A stretch of DNA of 64,000 bases from Comamonadaceae bacterium OS-4 (GCA_027924025.1 AP026970.1:1572501-1636500); one strand, 5' to 3'; numbered from the stretch's first letter, positions 17,537 through 27,280 are shown. Notes: generated by a model from the sequence alone, not told the origin. Numbers and translations: made by a program.

Positions 17537-20500
17537 ATGATGCAAGAACCTAGCAAGGGGTTTAACCTCTCCAAATGGGCGCTGGACCATTCGGCGCTGA
17601 CCCGCTACCTCATGATCGTGCTGATGCTCTTGGGGGCTGCGGCCTACTTTCAGCTCGGGCAAGATGAAGACCCGCCCTTTACTTTCCGCGCCATGGTGGT
17701 CCGCACCTATTGGCCGGGGGCAACGGCCCAGCAGGTGGCTGAGCAGGTCACCGATAAGCTGGAGCGTACCCTGCAAGAGGTGCAATACGCCGACAAAATC
17801 CGCAGCTACTCCAAGCCCGGCGAGTCGCAGATCATTTTCCAGATCAAAGACTCCAGCAAGGGCAGCGAGGTGCCCAACGTCTGGTACAGCGTGCGCAAAA
17901 AGATCGGCGACATGCGTGGCACCCTGCCCCAAGGGGTGGTGGGTCCATTCTTTAATGACGACTTCGGCGATGTGTATGGCGTGATCTATGCGCTCGAAGG
18001 CGAAGGCTTTAATTACGCGGAACTCAAAACTCTGGCGGACGATGTGCGCCAGCGCCTGTTACGGGTGCCGGACGTGGCCAAAGTGGAGTTGTTCGGCGCG
18101 CAAGACGAAAAGCTCTACATCGAGATCTCGCAAAAGCGCTTGGCCCAGTTGGGCTTGGACTTCAACCAGGTGCTGGCCCAGCTCGGCCAGCAGAACGCGG
18201 TGGAGTCAGCAGGTGCGGTGCAAACCCCCCTGGATGTCGTGCAAGTGCGGGTGGGTGGCCAGTTCAACGCAGTGCAGCAATTGGCAGACATGCCGATTCG
18301 CGGCGCCAGCGGCAACCAGTTCCGCCTTAAAGATATCGCCACGATCGGCAAAGGCTATGTGGATCCGCCGTCCGTGAAAGTGCACCACCAGGGCAAAGAG
18401 GTGATTGCACTCGGGGTGTCCATGGCCAAGGGCGGCGACATCATTGCGCTGGGCCATGCGCTGGAGAAGACATTTGTCGGTATCGAGAGAACGCTCCCGG
18501 CGGGCATCAAGCTGGTGCAGTTGCAAGACCAGCCTAAGTCGGTGTCGAGCTCGGTCAACGAGTTCGTCAAGGTACTGATCGAAGCGGTGGTGATTGTGCT
18601 GGCGGTGAGCTTTATTGCTCTGGGCCTGCACACCAAGGCCGGGCAGCCTTTCTGGAAGCGCTGGACGCTGGATGTGCGTCCTGGCCTGGTGGTGGGCATC
18701 ACCATTCCGCTCGTATTGGCCGTGACCTTTTTGGGCATGTACTACTGGGGCATCGGCTTACACAAGATTTCGCTGGGCTCGCTCATCATTGCGCTGGGCC
18801 TGCTGGTGGATGACGCGATCATTGCGGTGGAGATGATGGTCCGCAAGATGGAAGAGGGCTACGACAAGGTACGGGCCGCGACCTTTGCCTACGAAGTCAC
18901 CGCTATGCCGATGCTGACCGGTACGCTGATCACCGCCGTGGGCTTTTTGCCTATCGGTATGGCCAAGTCAGTGACCGGCGAGTACACCTACGCCATTTTT
19001 GCGGTGACGGTGTTGGCCTTGATTTTGAGCTGGTTTGTGTCGGTGTACTTTGTGCCCTATCTGGGGACCCTGCTGCTCAAGAGCCACGACCACCACGGTG
19101 GTGAATCGGCACACCAGGAGCACTTTGACACGCCGTTCTACAACACCTTCCGCCGCACGGTGAACTGGTGTGTGCAGCACCGGTGGATGACGATTGGCGG
19201 GACGATTCTGGTGTTCGCACTCGGTATTGTCGGCATGGGCAAGGTGCAGCAGCAGTTCTTCCCGGATTCCAGTCGTCCAGAGGTCTTGGTGGATATCTGG
19301 TTCCCGGAAGGGACCTCCTTTGCCAATAACCAGGCCGTGACCCAACGGGTGGAAGCCCGCCTGATGCAAGAGCCCGGCGTGTCGGCGGTGAGCACCTGGA
19401 TCGGGTCCGGCGTGCCGCGGTTCTACCTGCCGCTGGACCAGGTGTTCCCGCAGGCCAACGTGTCCCAGTTCATCATCATGCCGGTGGATTTGAAGGTGCG
19501 TGAGTCTTTGCGCGTGAAGCTCCCAGCCTTGTTGGCCACAGAGTTTCCGGAGGTGCGGGGCCGCGTCAAGCTCCTGCCGAACGGGCCACCAGTGCCCTAT
19601 CCGGTGCAATTCCGCGTGGTGGGCTCGGATCCTTTGGTTTTGCGCGACCGCGCAGACGAAGTCAAGGCCGTCATGCGCCAAAGCAGCAACACCCGCGGTG
19701 TGAACGACAACTGGAATGAATCAGTCAAGGTGCTCCGCCTGGAGGTGGATCAGGACAAAGCGCGCGCCCTGGGCGTGAGCAGCCAAAGCATTGCGCAAGC
19801 GGCCAAAACCCTGTCCACGGGCACCACGGTCGGGCAGTACCGCGAAGGCGACAAACTGATTGACATCGTGTTGCGCCAGCCTTTGGATGAGCGCAACGCC
19901 ATCACCGATATCGCCAATGCCTATTTGCCGACGAGCAGTGGCAAGTCGATCCCGATTACCCAAATCGCCAAGCCGGTATTCACCTGGGAGCCCGGCGTGA
20001 TGTGGCGTGAGAACCGCGACTACGCCATCACGGTGCAGAGCGATATGGTCGAAGGCTTGCAAGGCGCCACCGTGACCGCCGAACTGCAGCCCAAGATGAA
20101 AGAGCTGGAGGCGCAATGGGCCGCCAAGGCCATCAACGGCTACCGCATTGAAGTGGCAGGCGCGGTAGAAGAGAGCTCCAAAGGCTCGGCCTCCATCGTG
20201 GCAGGCGTGCCTGTGATGTTGTTCCTGACCTTCACCTTGTTGATGCTGCAGTTGCAAAGCTTTAGCCGCTCGGTGCTGGTGTTCATCACCGGGCCCTTGG
20301 GCATTGCGGGTGTGGCAGGCGCACTCATTCTCTTGGGGCGGCCCTTTGGTTTTGTTGCGTTGCTGGGCGTGATTGCCCTGATGGGCATGATCCAGCGCAA
20401 CTCGGTGATCCTGATTGACCAGATTGAGCAGGACAGGGCGGCGGGCATTCCAGCGTGGGATGCGATTGTGGAGTCTGCGGTGCGACGGTTACGTCCGATT

Positions 20501-20683
20501 GTGCTCACCGCGGCGGCGGCCGTGCTGGCCATGATTCCGCTGTCTCGCTCGGTTTTCTGGGGTCCGATGGCCGTGGCCATCATGGGCGGCCTGATCGTGG
20601 CTACGGTGCTGACATTGCTGGCTTTGCCCGCCATGTATGCCGCGTGGTTCCGGGTAAAACGCGAGAATCCTGCGCTGACCTGA
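17537..20683 (+). CDS. RND efflux pump permease (AcrB/HAE1-like)
   Basis: A 1048-residue proton-driven inner-membrane pump of full family length. After the first membrane helix comes the large periplasmic porter domain. Helix 4 carries the proton-relay pair in GLLVDDAIIAVEMM (about residue 425), and the second half repeats the layout with membrane helices from about residue 890. FTFLLMLQLQSF-type and GVIALMGMIQRNSVILIDQIE stretches are typical. ATG 17537 follows GAGG; the codon after it is also ATG. No outer-membrane factor gene accompanies it, so a TolC-like protein from elsewhere is presumably used. Confidence 0.94.
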   Translation: MMQEPSKGFNLSKWALDHSALTRYLMIVLMLLGAAAYFQLGQDEDPPFTFRAMVVRTYWPGATAQQVAEQVTDKLERTLQEVQYADKIRSYSKPGESQIIFQIKDSSKGSEVPNVWYSVRKKIGDMRGTLPQGVVGPFFNDDFGDVYGVIYALEGEGFNYAELKTLADDVRQRLLRVPDVAKVELFGAQDEKLYIEISQKRLAQLGLDFNQVLAQLGQQNAVESAGAVQTPLDVVQVRVGGQFNAVQQLADMPIRGASGNQFRLKDIATIGKGYVDPPSVKVHHQGKEVIALGVSMAKGGDIIALGHALEKTFVGIERTLPAGIKLVQLQDQPKSVSSSVNEFVKVLIEAVVIVLAVSFIALGLHTKAGQPFWKRWTLDVRPGLVVGITIPLVLAVTFLGMYYWGIGLHKISLGSLIIALGLLVDDAIIAVEMMVRKMEEGYDKVRAATFAYEVTAMPMLTGTLITAVGFLPIGMAKSVTGEYTYAIFAVTVLALILSWFVSVYFVPYLGTLLLKSHDHHGGESAHQEHFDTPFYNTFRRTVNWCVQHRWMTIGGTILVFALGIVGMGKVQQQFFPDSSRPEVLVDIWFPEGTSFANNQAVTQRVEARLMQEPGVSAVSTWIGSGVPRFYLPLDQVFPQANVSQFIIMPVDLKVRESLRVKLPALLATEFPEVRGRVKLLPNGPPVPYPVQFRVVGSDPLVLRDRADEVKAVMRQSSNTRGVNDNWNESVKVLRLEVDQDKARALGVSSQSIAQAAKTLSTGTTVGQYREGDKLIDIVLRQPLDERNAITDIANAYLPTSSGKSIPITQIAKPVFTWEPGVMWRENRDYAITVQSDMVEGLQGATVTAELQPKMKELEAQWAAKAINGYRIEVAGAVEESSKGSASIVAGVPVMLFLTFTLLMLQLQSFSRSVLVFITGPLGIAGVAGALILLGRPFGFVALLGVIALMGMIQRNSVILIDQIEQDRAAGIPAWDAIVESAVRRLRPIVLTAAAAVLAMIPLSRSVFWGPMAVAIMGGLIVATVLTLLALPAMYAAWFRVKRENPALT

Positions 20684-20746
20684 AAGTGGGGCCCGCTTGC
20701 AGGTTAAAATAGCGGGCTTACCGATTTCAAACGGGTGGCTGGGATG

Positions 20747-20765
20747 TTGTGAGCAATGTTCACAA
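20747..20765. other. Inverted repeat upstream of tRNA-Leu(UAG)
   Basis: TTGTGA and TCACAA are perfect arms separated by seven bases. It resembles a Crp-type site but with one extra spacer base, and could equally be a hairpin in the RND-to-tRNA gap. I see no convincing terminator or promoter elsewhere in the 20684-20794 gap. Confidence 0.3.
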
Positions 20766-20794
20766 ATGGGTCCGGCTCCCGAGTTTTGTTTTTT

Positions 20795-20881
20795 GCGCGG
20801 GTGGCGAAATTGGTAGACGCACCAGGTTTAGGTCCTGACGGTGGCAACACTGTGGGGGTTCGAGTCCCCCCCCGCGCACCA
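20795..20881 (+). tRNA. tRNA-Leu (UAG)
   Basis: An 87-base class II tRNA. The acceptor arms GCGCGGG (20795-20801) and CCCGCGC (20871-20877) pair perfectly. The anticodon loop TTTAGGT gives UAG. A variable arm and the GTTCGAGTC T-loop are present, and CCA is encoded. It lies 67 bases before tig and may share a transcript with it. Confidence 0.97.
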
Positions 20882-20948
20882 ACTTAAGAATGCATCGATG
20901 CGATGCCCGCAGGTGAAAGCCCTGCCAATCAAACATTAGGAGTAGACG

Positions 20949-22259
20949 ATGGCCGTTACTGTAGAGACTCTGGAGAAGCTGGAGCGCAAGATCACGCTGA
21001 CATTGCCTGTGGGCGTGATCCAGACCGAAGTTGACAGCCGTCTGCGCAAGTTGGCGCGTACCGTCAAGATGGACGGCTTCCGTCCAGGCAAAGTGCCGAT
21101 GAACGTGGTGTCCCAGCGCTACGGCTACTCGGTTCACTACGAAGTGATGAACGACAAAGTGGGCGAGGCATTTGCCACTGCCGCTAACGAAGCCAAGCTG
21201 CGTGTGGCTGGTCAGCCCAAGATTTCTGAGAGCGAAACTTCGCCCGAAGGCCAAATGGCTTTTGATGCGATTTTTGAAGTCTTCCCAGAAGTGAAAATTG
21301 CTGACTTGACAGGTGCCGAGGTTGAAAAACTGACTGCCGATGTGACCGACGAAGCCATCGACAAGACCATCGAGATTTTGCGCAAGCAGCGTCGTACTTT
21401 TGCGCAGCGCGCACAAGACACTGCGGCCCAAGACACAGACCGCGTGACCGTGGACTTCGAAGGCAAGATCGACGGCGAACCTTTTGCCGGCGGCAAGGCT
21501 TCTGATTTCCAGTTCATTCTGGGCGATGGTCAGATGCTGAAAGAATTTGAAGACGCCACCCGTGGCATGAAGTCCGGCGAAAGCAAGACTTTCCCCTTGG
21601 CCTTCCCTGCGGACTACCATGGGAAAGACGTGGCCGGCAAGACTGCTGACTTCCTGGTCACCCTGAAGAAGCTCGAAGCCGCCAACCTGCCCGAAGTCAA
21701 CGCAGACTTGGCCAAGTCTCTGGGTATCGCAGAAGGCACTGTGGAGGCGCTGCGCGCTGACATCCGCAAAAACCTGGAGCGCGAAGTGAAGAGCCGTTTG
21801 CTGGCTCGTAACAAGCAAGCTGCCATGGACGCATTGGTTGCCAAGGCGGAGCTCGATTTGCCCAAGTCCAGCGTGCAAGCTGAATTGGACCGCATGGTCG
21901 AAAGCGCACGTGCAGACCTCAAGCAGCGTGGTATCAAGGATGCCGACAAGGCGCCAATTCCTGACGAGATCTTCCGCCCCCAAGCCGAGCGTCGCGTGCG
22001 CTTGGGTCTGGTCGTTGCTGAACTGGTTCGCTCCAATGATCTGGCCGCCAAGCCTGAGCAGATCAAGGCCCACGTGGAAGAGCTGGCAGCCAGCTACGAG
22101 AAGCCAGCCGACGTGATCCGTTGGTACTACGGCGACAACCGCCGCATGGCGGAAGTGGAAGCAGTCGTGATTGAAAACAACGTGACCGAATACATTTTGG
22201 CCAAGGCCAAAGTGACCGACAAGGCGGTGTCCTTCGATGAACTGATGGGCCAGAACTAA
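20949..22259 (+). CDS. tig: Trigger factor
   Basis: A 436-residue ribosome-associated chaperone and peptidyl-prolyl isomerase. The N-terminal ribosome-binding domain contains GFRPGKVPMNVV (about residues 38-49), a version of the conserved ribosome-docking signature. The FKBP-like domain (about 150-240) includes DRVTVDFEGKIDGEPFAGG, and a helical C-terminal cradle follows. AGGAG lies at good spacing before the ATG. Order tig-clpP-clpX-lon is conserved in many proteobacteria. Confidence 0.97.
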   Translation: MAVTVETLEKLERKITLTLPVGVIQTEVDSRLRKLARTVKMDGFRPGKVPMNVVSQRYGYSVHYEVMNDKVGEAFATAANEAKLRVAGQPKISESETSPEGQMAFDAIFEVFPEVKIADLTGAEVEKLTADVTDEAIDKTIEILRKQRRTFAQRAQDTAAQDTDRVTVDFEGKIDGEPFAGGKASDFQFILGDGQMLKEFEDATRGMKSGESKTFPLAFPADYHGKDVAGKTADFLVTLKKLEAANLPEVNADLAKSLGIAEGTVEALRADIRKNLEREVKSRLLARNKQAAMDALVAKAELDLPKSSVQAELDRMVESARADLKQRGIKDADKAPIPDEIFRPQAERRVRLGLVVAELVRSNDLAAKPEQIKAHVEELAASYEKPADVIRWYYGDNRRMAEVEAVVIENNVTEYILAKAKVTDKAVSFDELMGQN

Positions 22260-22293
22260 GGTCAGGCGCAGGCGCATTCTGTGCGTCGCAGCG

Positions 22294-22340
22294 AAATGGG
22301 GCTTGCGCGGGACTTGCAGTCCTGCGGCTAAGCCCCATTT
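22294..22340 (+). terminator. Large hairpin between tig and clpP
   Basis: AAATGGGGCTT (22294-22304) pairs perfectly with AAGCCCCATTT (22330-22340). The 25-base loop holds an inner hairpin GGACT/AGTCC. A short T-stretch (GCTTTTTGG) follows, so it may act as a terminator or attenuator separating tig from clpP. Confidence 0.65.
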
Positions 22341-22394
22341 GCTTTTTGGGCTTGTCTTTTTCGGTACAGTTACCCCCTACATTTTGGAGAGCTT

Positions 22395-23024
22395 ATGAAC
22401 GTCAAATACGGAATGTCCGGCGCAATGGAAACCCAAGCTTTGGGTATGGTGCCCATGGTCATCGAGCAATCGGGACGTGGCGAGCGTTCATATGACATTT
22501 ATTCCCGTCTGCTGAAAGAGCGCGTCATTTTTCTGGTCGGGCCAGTCAATGACCAGACCGCCAACTTGGTGGTGGCGCAGTTGCTGTTCCTGGAAAGCGA
22601 GAATCCAGACAAGGATATTTCTTTCTATATCAACTCCCCCGGCGGCTCGGTGAGCGCCGGTATGGCGATCTATGACACCATGAATTTCATCAAGCCTGAC
22701 GTGTCTACCTTGTGCACCGGCATGGCGGCGAGCATGGGTGCCTTCCTGTTGGCCGCTGGCGCCAAGGGCAAGCGATTCTCTTTGCCCAATTCCAAGGTCA
22801 TGATTCATCAACCTTTGGGCGGAACCCAGGGTCAAGCTACGGAAATCGAGATTCACGCCCGTGAGATTTTGAAGACCCGCGAGCAGTTGAACAAGATTTT
22901 GGCCGAGCGCACCGGTCAGCCCTTGGAGAAGATTGAGCGCGACACAGAGCGTGACTACTACCTGTCGGCAGATGAGGCCAAGGAATACGGCCTGGTGGAT
23001 CAAGTGATCGCCAAGCGCCCCTGA
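22395..23024 (+). CDS. clpP: ATP-dependent Clp protease proteolytic subunit
   Basis: A 209-residue serine protease that forms the double-ring chamber used by ClpX and ClpA. The catalytic triad is Ser113 (in GMAASMGAF), His138 (in MIHQPLGG) and Asp187 (in [11 protein letters not shown]). A short N-terminal propeptide is expected to be trimmed. GGAG precedes the ATG. clpX follows after 102 bases that contain a hairpin. Confidence 0.97.
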   Translation: MNVKYGMSGAMETQALGMVPMVIEQSGRGERSYDIYSRLLKERVIFLVGPVNDQTANLVVAQLLFLESENPDKDISFYINSPGGSVSAGMAIYDTMNFIKPDVSTLCTGMAASMGAFLLAAGAKGKRFSLPNSKVMIHQPLGGTQGQATEIEIHAREILKTREQLNKILAERTGQPLEKIERDTERDYYLSADEAKEYGLVDQVIAKRP

Positions 23025-23049
23025 TACGAGCGGCGCAGTTCCCTCCAAG

Positions 23050-23081
23050 ACGGTGCCTCTCCTGTGGAGATGCACCGTTTT
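23050..23081 (+). terminator. Hairpin between clpP and clpX
   Basis: ACGGTGC (23050-23056) pairs with GCACCGT (23072-23078), with CTCTCC/GGAGAT extending inside, and TTTT follows. It is terminator-like and may set the ClpP to ClpX ratio. Confidence 0.65.
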
Positions 23082-23126
23082 CATTTGGTTATCATTGCTT
23101 AACTTAGCGAAAAAAGGCACACATCC

Positions 23127-24392
23127 ATGGCCGAGAAAAAAGGCTCAACCAGCGAAAAAACCCTGTACTGCTCTTTTTGCGGGAAGAGTCAGCACGAGGT
23201 GAAGAAACTCATTGCTGGACCGTCTGTCTTTGTGTGCGACGAGTGCATCGACCTTTGCAATGAAATCATCCGTGATGAGTTGCCTGCTACGACCGAGAAC
23301 AAAGAGTCGAAGTCTGATCTGCCCACCCCAGCAGATATCAAGGCCAACCTCGACAACTATGTCATTGGACAAGAGCCGGCAAAGCGCACCTTGGCAGTGG
23401 CGGTTTACAACCACTACAAACGCCTGAAGCACAAAGAGAAGGCAAAGAAAGACGACGTCGAACTGGCCAAAAGCAATATTTTGCTGATCGGGCCTACGGG
23501 TTCCGGCAAGACGCTGCTGGCGCAAACGCTCGCCCGCATGCTGGATGTTCCTTTTGTGATGGCCGACGCTACCACGCTGACCGAGGCCGGCTATGTCGGT
23601 GAGGACGTTGAAAACATTGTGTTGAAGCTGCTGCAAAGCTGCAATTACGACGTCGAACGGGCACAGCGTGGCATCGTATACATCGATGAAATCGACAAGA
23701 TTTCCCGCAAATCGGACAACCCTTCGATTACCCGTGATGTGTCGGGCGAGGGGGTGCAGCAGGCGCTCCTCAAATTGATTGAAGGCACCATGGCGAGTGT
23801 GCCGCCCCAGGGCGGACGCAAGCACCCGAACCAGGATTTTGTGCAGATTGACACGACCAACATTCTGTTCATCTGCGGCGGCGCGTTTGCAGGCCTGGAA
23901 AAAGTGATCGGTAACCGGACAGAGTCTTCGGGTATAGGCTTCGGAGCCGCAGTGAAGAGCAAGCAGCAGCGTTCCTTGACTGAGGTGTTCAAGGAAGTTG
24001 AACCTGAAGATCTGATCAAGTTTGGTTTGATTCCCGAGTTGGTAGGGCGCATGCCTGTGGTGGCGACGCTCGCGGAACTGACGGAAGATGCCTTGGTTCA
24101 GATTTTGACGGAGCCCAAAAATGCGCTGGTGAAGCAATATGCCAAGCTTCTGGCCATGGAAGGTGCGGAGTTGGAAATCCGTCCAGCTGCATTAAAGGCG
24201 ATTGCCAAGCGTGCACTGGTGCGTAAAACCGGTGCTCGTGGTCTGCGTTCCATCTTGGAGCAATCGTTGATCGACACCATGTACGAACTGCCCAATGCCG
24301 GTAACGTAGAGCGCGTCGTCGTCGATGAATCGACCATTGAAGAGAATAAACCTCCGTTGATGGTCTACCGCGAAACTGCCAAGAAGGCATAA
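23127..24392 (+). CDS. clpX: ClpX unfoldase of the ClpXP protease
   Basis: A 421-residue AAA+ ATPase that recognises tagged substrates and feeds them to ClpP. The N-terminal zinc-binding domain has two CxxC pairs (CSFC near residue 14 and CDEC near 36). Walker A is GPTGSGKT, Walker B is VYIDEID, the pore loop GYVGEDVE is present, and the IGF loop that docks on ClpP is seen as SSGIGFGAA. Confidence 0.97.
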   Translation: MAEKKGSTSEKTLYCSFCGKSQHEVKKLIAGPSVFVCDECIDLCNEIIRDELPATTENKESKSDLPTPADIKANLDNYVIGQEPAKRTLAVAVYNHYKRLKHKEKAKKDDVELAKSNILLIGPTGSGKTLLAQTLARMLDVPFVMADATTLTEAGYVGEDVENIVLKLLQSCNYDVERAQRGIVYIDEIDKISRKSDNPSITRDVSGEGVQQALLKLIEGTMASVPPQGGRKHPNQDFVQIDTTNILFICGGAFAGLEKVIGNRTESSGIGFGAAVKSKQQRSLTEVFKEVEPEDLIKFGLIPELVGRMPVVATLAELTEDALVQILTEPKNALVKQYAKLLAMEGAELEIRPAALKAIAKRALVRKTGARGLRSILEQSLIDTMYELPNAGNVERVVVDESTIEENKPPLMVYRETAKKA

Positions 24393-24486
24393 ACCGGATT
24401 CGGTCCCCATTCATCCGATAAGCGAGGTGTTTGGGGGCATTCAAGACCGCTCGGTGTGAGCATTGCGTTTTCATAATGGGCTCGTA

Positions 24487-24514
24487 CTTGTAATCCGGGC
24501 AATCCGGTCCATAT
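24487..24514 (+). promoter_or_regulatory. Candidate sigma-32 (heat-shock) promoter of lon
   Basis: CTTGTAA (24487-24493) and TCCATAT (24508-24514) are separated by 14 bases. The heat-shock consensus is CTTGAAA, about 14 bases, then CCCATNT, so each half deviates at one position. It lies 27 bases before the lon ATG. Lon is a classic heat-shock gene. Confidence 0.5.
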
Positions 24515-24540
24515 TCAACAGGTAACGTAAAGGTTTTCCT

Positions 24541-26976
24541 ATGTCTGGCCATATTCCCTTGCCTGCTTCCCCCCTAGAACTCCCCCTGCTGCCGTTGCGG
24601 GATGTTGTGGTGTTCCCGCACATGGTGATCCCTTTGTTTGTAGGGCGCCCCAAGAGCATCAAAGCGCTTGAGGCTGCCATGGAAGCAGAGCGCCGCATCA
24701 TGCTGGTCGCCCAGAAGGCGGCCGCCAAAGACGATCCCTTAGTGTCGGATATGTTCGATGTGGGCTGTGTGTCCACCATTTTGCAGATGTTGAAACTGCC
24801 TGACGGCACCGTCAAAGTGCTGGTGGAGGGGCATCAACGCGCGACGGTGAACAGCATTGCTGAAGGTGAGTCCCATTTCACCGCCAACATCACTCCCATC
24901 GAGATGCCTGCGGCGGTTACAGACGCCAGCCGTAAAGCCGGCAGTGAGGTGGAGGCCCTGCGCCGCGCGGTGATGCAGCAGTTTGACCAATACGTCAAAC
25001 TCAACAAAAAAATTCCGCCCGAAATACTCACGTCAATTTCCAGCATCGATGACCCGGGGCGTCTGGCTGACACGATTGCCGCACACCTCCCGTTAAAGCT
25101 CGATAGCAAGCAAGCCATTCTCGGTCTGCCGGAGGTCAAAGACCGTTTGGAGAGCTTGTTCGAGCAAATCGAGCATGAGGTCGACATATTGAATGTGGAC
25201 AAGAAGATCCGCGGCCGGGTGAAGCGGCAAATGGAGAAAAACCAGCGGGACTTCTATCTGAACGAGCAGGTCAAAGCCATCCAAAAGGAACTTGGAGAAG
25301 GCGAAGATGGTGCTGACATCGAAGAGATCGAGAAGAAGATCAAATCGGCAAAGATGCCGAAAGAAGCCCTGAAGAAAGCAGAAGCCGAGCTCAAGAAGCT
25401 CAAGCTGATGTCGCCTATGTCCGCAGAGGCCACGGTAGTCCGGAACTACATTGAGGTTTTGACAGGGTTGCCTTGGTCGGCGAAGACGAAGATCAAGCAC
25501 AACCTGCTCAATGCCGAGAATGTGCTGAACGAAGACCACTACGGTCTCGACAAGGTCAAAGACCGCATTCTGGAATATCTTGCAGTTCAGCAACGCGTCG
25601 ACAAGGTCAAGGCACCGATTTTGTGCCTGGTAGGCCCCCCTGGCGTCGGTAAAACTTCGCTGGGGCAGAGTATTGCGAAAGCAACAGGACGTAAGTACGT
25701 TCGTATGGCCTTGGGTGGCATGCGTGACGAAGCGGAAATCCGCGGTCACCGTCGGACTTACATCGGTGCGATGCCGGGGAAAGTGCTGCAAAGCCTCTCC
25801 AAAGTCGGAACCCGCAATCCTTTGTTCTTGCTGGATGAGATCGACAAGTTGGGCACGGACTTCCGGGGTGACCCGAGTAGCGCGTTGCTGGAGGTGTTGG
25901 ATCCTGAGCAAAACAGCAAGTTTGGCGATCACTATGTCGAAGTGGATTACGACTTGAGTGACGTGATGTTTGTTGCGACGTCGAACTCCATGAACATTCC
26001 GCCAGCATTGCTGGATCGAATGGAAGTCATTCGCCTGTCTGGCTATACCGAAGACGAAAAGACCAACATCGCCATCACTTATCTGCTTCCAAAGCAGATG
26101 AAGAATAACGGTGTCAAGGACTCAGAGCTTTCGGTGGCCGAGAGTGCGGTGCGCGACATCGTCCGGTATTACACCCGTGAGGCCGGGGTGCGCTCTTTGG
26201 AGCGCGAACTCTCCAAGATTTGCCGCAAGGTGGTCAAGGGTCTTCTGTTGAAGAAGATGGAGGCACAAGTCGTGGTAACCGCCGACAACTTGAACGATTT
26301 TCTGGGCGTTCGGCGCTACACCTACGGTCGAGCCGAAGAGCAAGATCAAGTGGGTCAAGTGGTCGGTCTTGCGTGGACGGAGGTCGGTGGCGATTTGTTG
26401 ACGATCGAGGCTGCACTGACACCTGGGAAGGGCATCATCACGAGGACTGGTTCACTCGGTGACGTTATGAAGGAGTCTGTGGAAGCCGCTCGCACGGTGG
26501 TTCGCAGCCGGGCGCGCAGGTTGGGCATCAAGGATGAAACGTTTGAGAAGAAAGACATTCACATCCACGTGCCGGATGGGGCAACCCCCAAGGACGGGCC
26601 GAGCGCTGGAGCTGCCATGGCGACGGCCTTTGTGTCCGCGTTGACCGGTATTCCCGTCCGCGGTGATGTTGCCATGACAGGCGAGATCACGCTTCGCGGC
26701 GAGGTGACAGAGATCGGCGGCTTAAAAGAAAAGCTGCTCGCTGCACTGCGCGGCGGCATCAAGACCGTGCTGATTCCAGAGCAGAACGCTAAAGATTTGC
26801 AGGATATTCCCGCGAATGTCAAAGACGGTTTGGAGATCGTGCCAGTGCGGTGGATTGACAAGGTTCTGGAATTGGCCTTGGTGTCCCAACCGGTGCCACT
26901 TCCAGATGAAGAGCCTGTGCCCCCTGCGGTTGCGGAAGTGTCGAAGGATGCGCTTGCGACTCCGGTGAAGCACTGA
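24541..26976 (+). CDS. lon: ATP-dependent protease La (Lon)
   Basis: An 811-residue protease that degrades misfolded and regulatory proteins. The N-terminal LON substrate domain spans about residues 10-205, starting with LPLLPLRDVVVFP. A coiled helical region follows, then the AAA+ module with Walker A GPPGVGKTS (about residue 365) and Walker B FLLDEIDK. The C-terminal protease domain has the catalytic Ser in KDGPSAGAA and Lys in GGLKEKLLAA. The 148-base gap after clpX holds a likely heat-shock promoter. Confidence 0.97.
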   Translation: MSGHIPLPASPLELPLLPLRDVVVFPHMVIPLFVGRPKSIKALEAAMEAERRIMLVAQKAAAKDDPLVSDMFDVGCVSTILQMLKLPDGTVKVLVEGHQRATVNSIAEGESHFTANITPIEMPAAVTDASRKAGSEVEALRRAVMQQFDQYVKLNKKIPPEILTSISSIDDPGRLADTIAAHLPLKLDSKQAILGLPEVKDRLESLFEQIEHEVDILNVDKKIRGRVKRQMEKNQRDFYLNEQVKAIQKELGEGEDGADIEEIEKKIKSAKMPKEALKKAEAELKKLKLMSPMSAEATVVRNYIEVLTGLPWSAKTKIKHNLLNAENVLNEDHYGLDKVKDRILEYLAVQQRVDKVKAPILCLVGPPGVGKTSLGQSIAKATGRKYVRMALGGMRDEAEIRGHRRTYIGAMPGKVLQSLSKVGTRNPLFLLDEIDKLGTDFRGDPSSALLEVLDPEQNSKFGDHYVEVDYDLSDVMFVATSNSMNIPPALLDRMEVIRLSGYTEDEKTNIAITYLLPKQMKNNGVKDSELSVAESAVRDIVRYYTREAGVRSLERELSKICRKVVKGLLLKKMEAQVVVTADNLNDFLGVRRYTYGRAEEQDQVGQVVGLAWTEVGGDLLTIEAALTPGKGIITRTGSLGDVMKESVEAARTVVRSRARRLGIKDETFEKKDIHIHVPDGATPKDGPSAGAAMATAFVSALTGIPVRGDVAMTGEITLRGEVTEIGGLKEKLLAALRGGIKTVLIPEQNAKDLQDIPANVKDGLEIVPVRWIDKVLELALVSQPVPLPDEEPVPPAVAEVSKDALATPVKH

Positions 26977-27006
26977 AAGCTGTTCGTCTTTAAAAAGTTT
27001 TCAGTT

Positions 27007-27037
27007 TTGGACTTGGCGTAAAAAATCACGCTATAAT
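27007..27037 (+). promoter_or_regulatory. Promoter of tRNA-Gly
   Basis: A perfect -10 TATAAT (27032-27037) lies 14 bases before the tRNA. The best -35 is TTGGAC (27007-27012) at a long 19-base spacer. Confidence 0.6.
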
Positions 27038-27051
27038 TTGAGGCTTAGAAC

Positions 27052-27127
27052 GCGGGAATAGCTCAGTTGGTAGAGCGCAACCTTGCCAAGGTTGAGGTCG
27101 AGAGTTCGAGACTCTTTTCCCGCTCCA
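27052..27127 (+). tRNA. tRNA-Gly (GCC)
   Basis: A 76-base cloverleaf with acceptor arms GCGGGAA and TTCCCGC, anticodon GCC in CTTGCCAAGG, a GTTCGAGAC T-arm and an encoded CCA. Confidence 0.97.
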
Positions 27128-27133
27128 ATTCCG

Positions 27134-27162
27134 AAAAAGGGAAGCTCAAGCTTCCCTTTTTT
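27134..27162 (+). terminator. Terminator after tRNA-Gly
   Basis: GGGAAGCT (27139-27146) pairs with AGCTTCCC (27149-27156), flanked by an A-run and a T-run of six. Confidence 0.9.
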
Positions 27163-27193
27163 ATTCTGCTAGTAGCCAGCAGATTCGGTTAGT

Positions 27194-27267
27194 GGCGCGG
27201 TAGCAAAGCGGTTATGCCCCGGATTGCAAATCCGGTTAGTCCGGTTCGACTCCGGACCGCGCCTCCA
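27194..27267 (+). tRNA. tRNA-Cys (GCA)
   Basis: A 74-base cloverleaf with acceptor arms GGCGCGG and CCGCGCC, anticodon GCA in GATTGCAAATC, a GTTCGACTC T-arm and an encoded CCA. Confidence 0.97.
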
Positions 27268-27280
27268 GATTTATCTGGTC

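Noticed and set aside
20760..22277. 505-codon minus-strand open frame opposite tig
   Set aside because: Antisense to the trigger factor gene and crossing a tRNA gene; composition typical of shadow frames.
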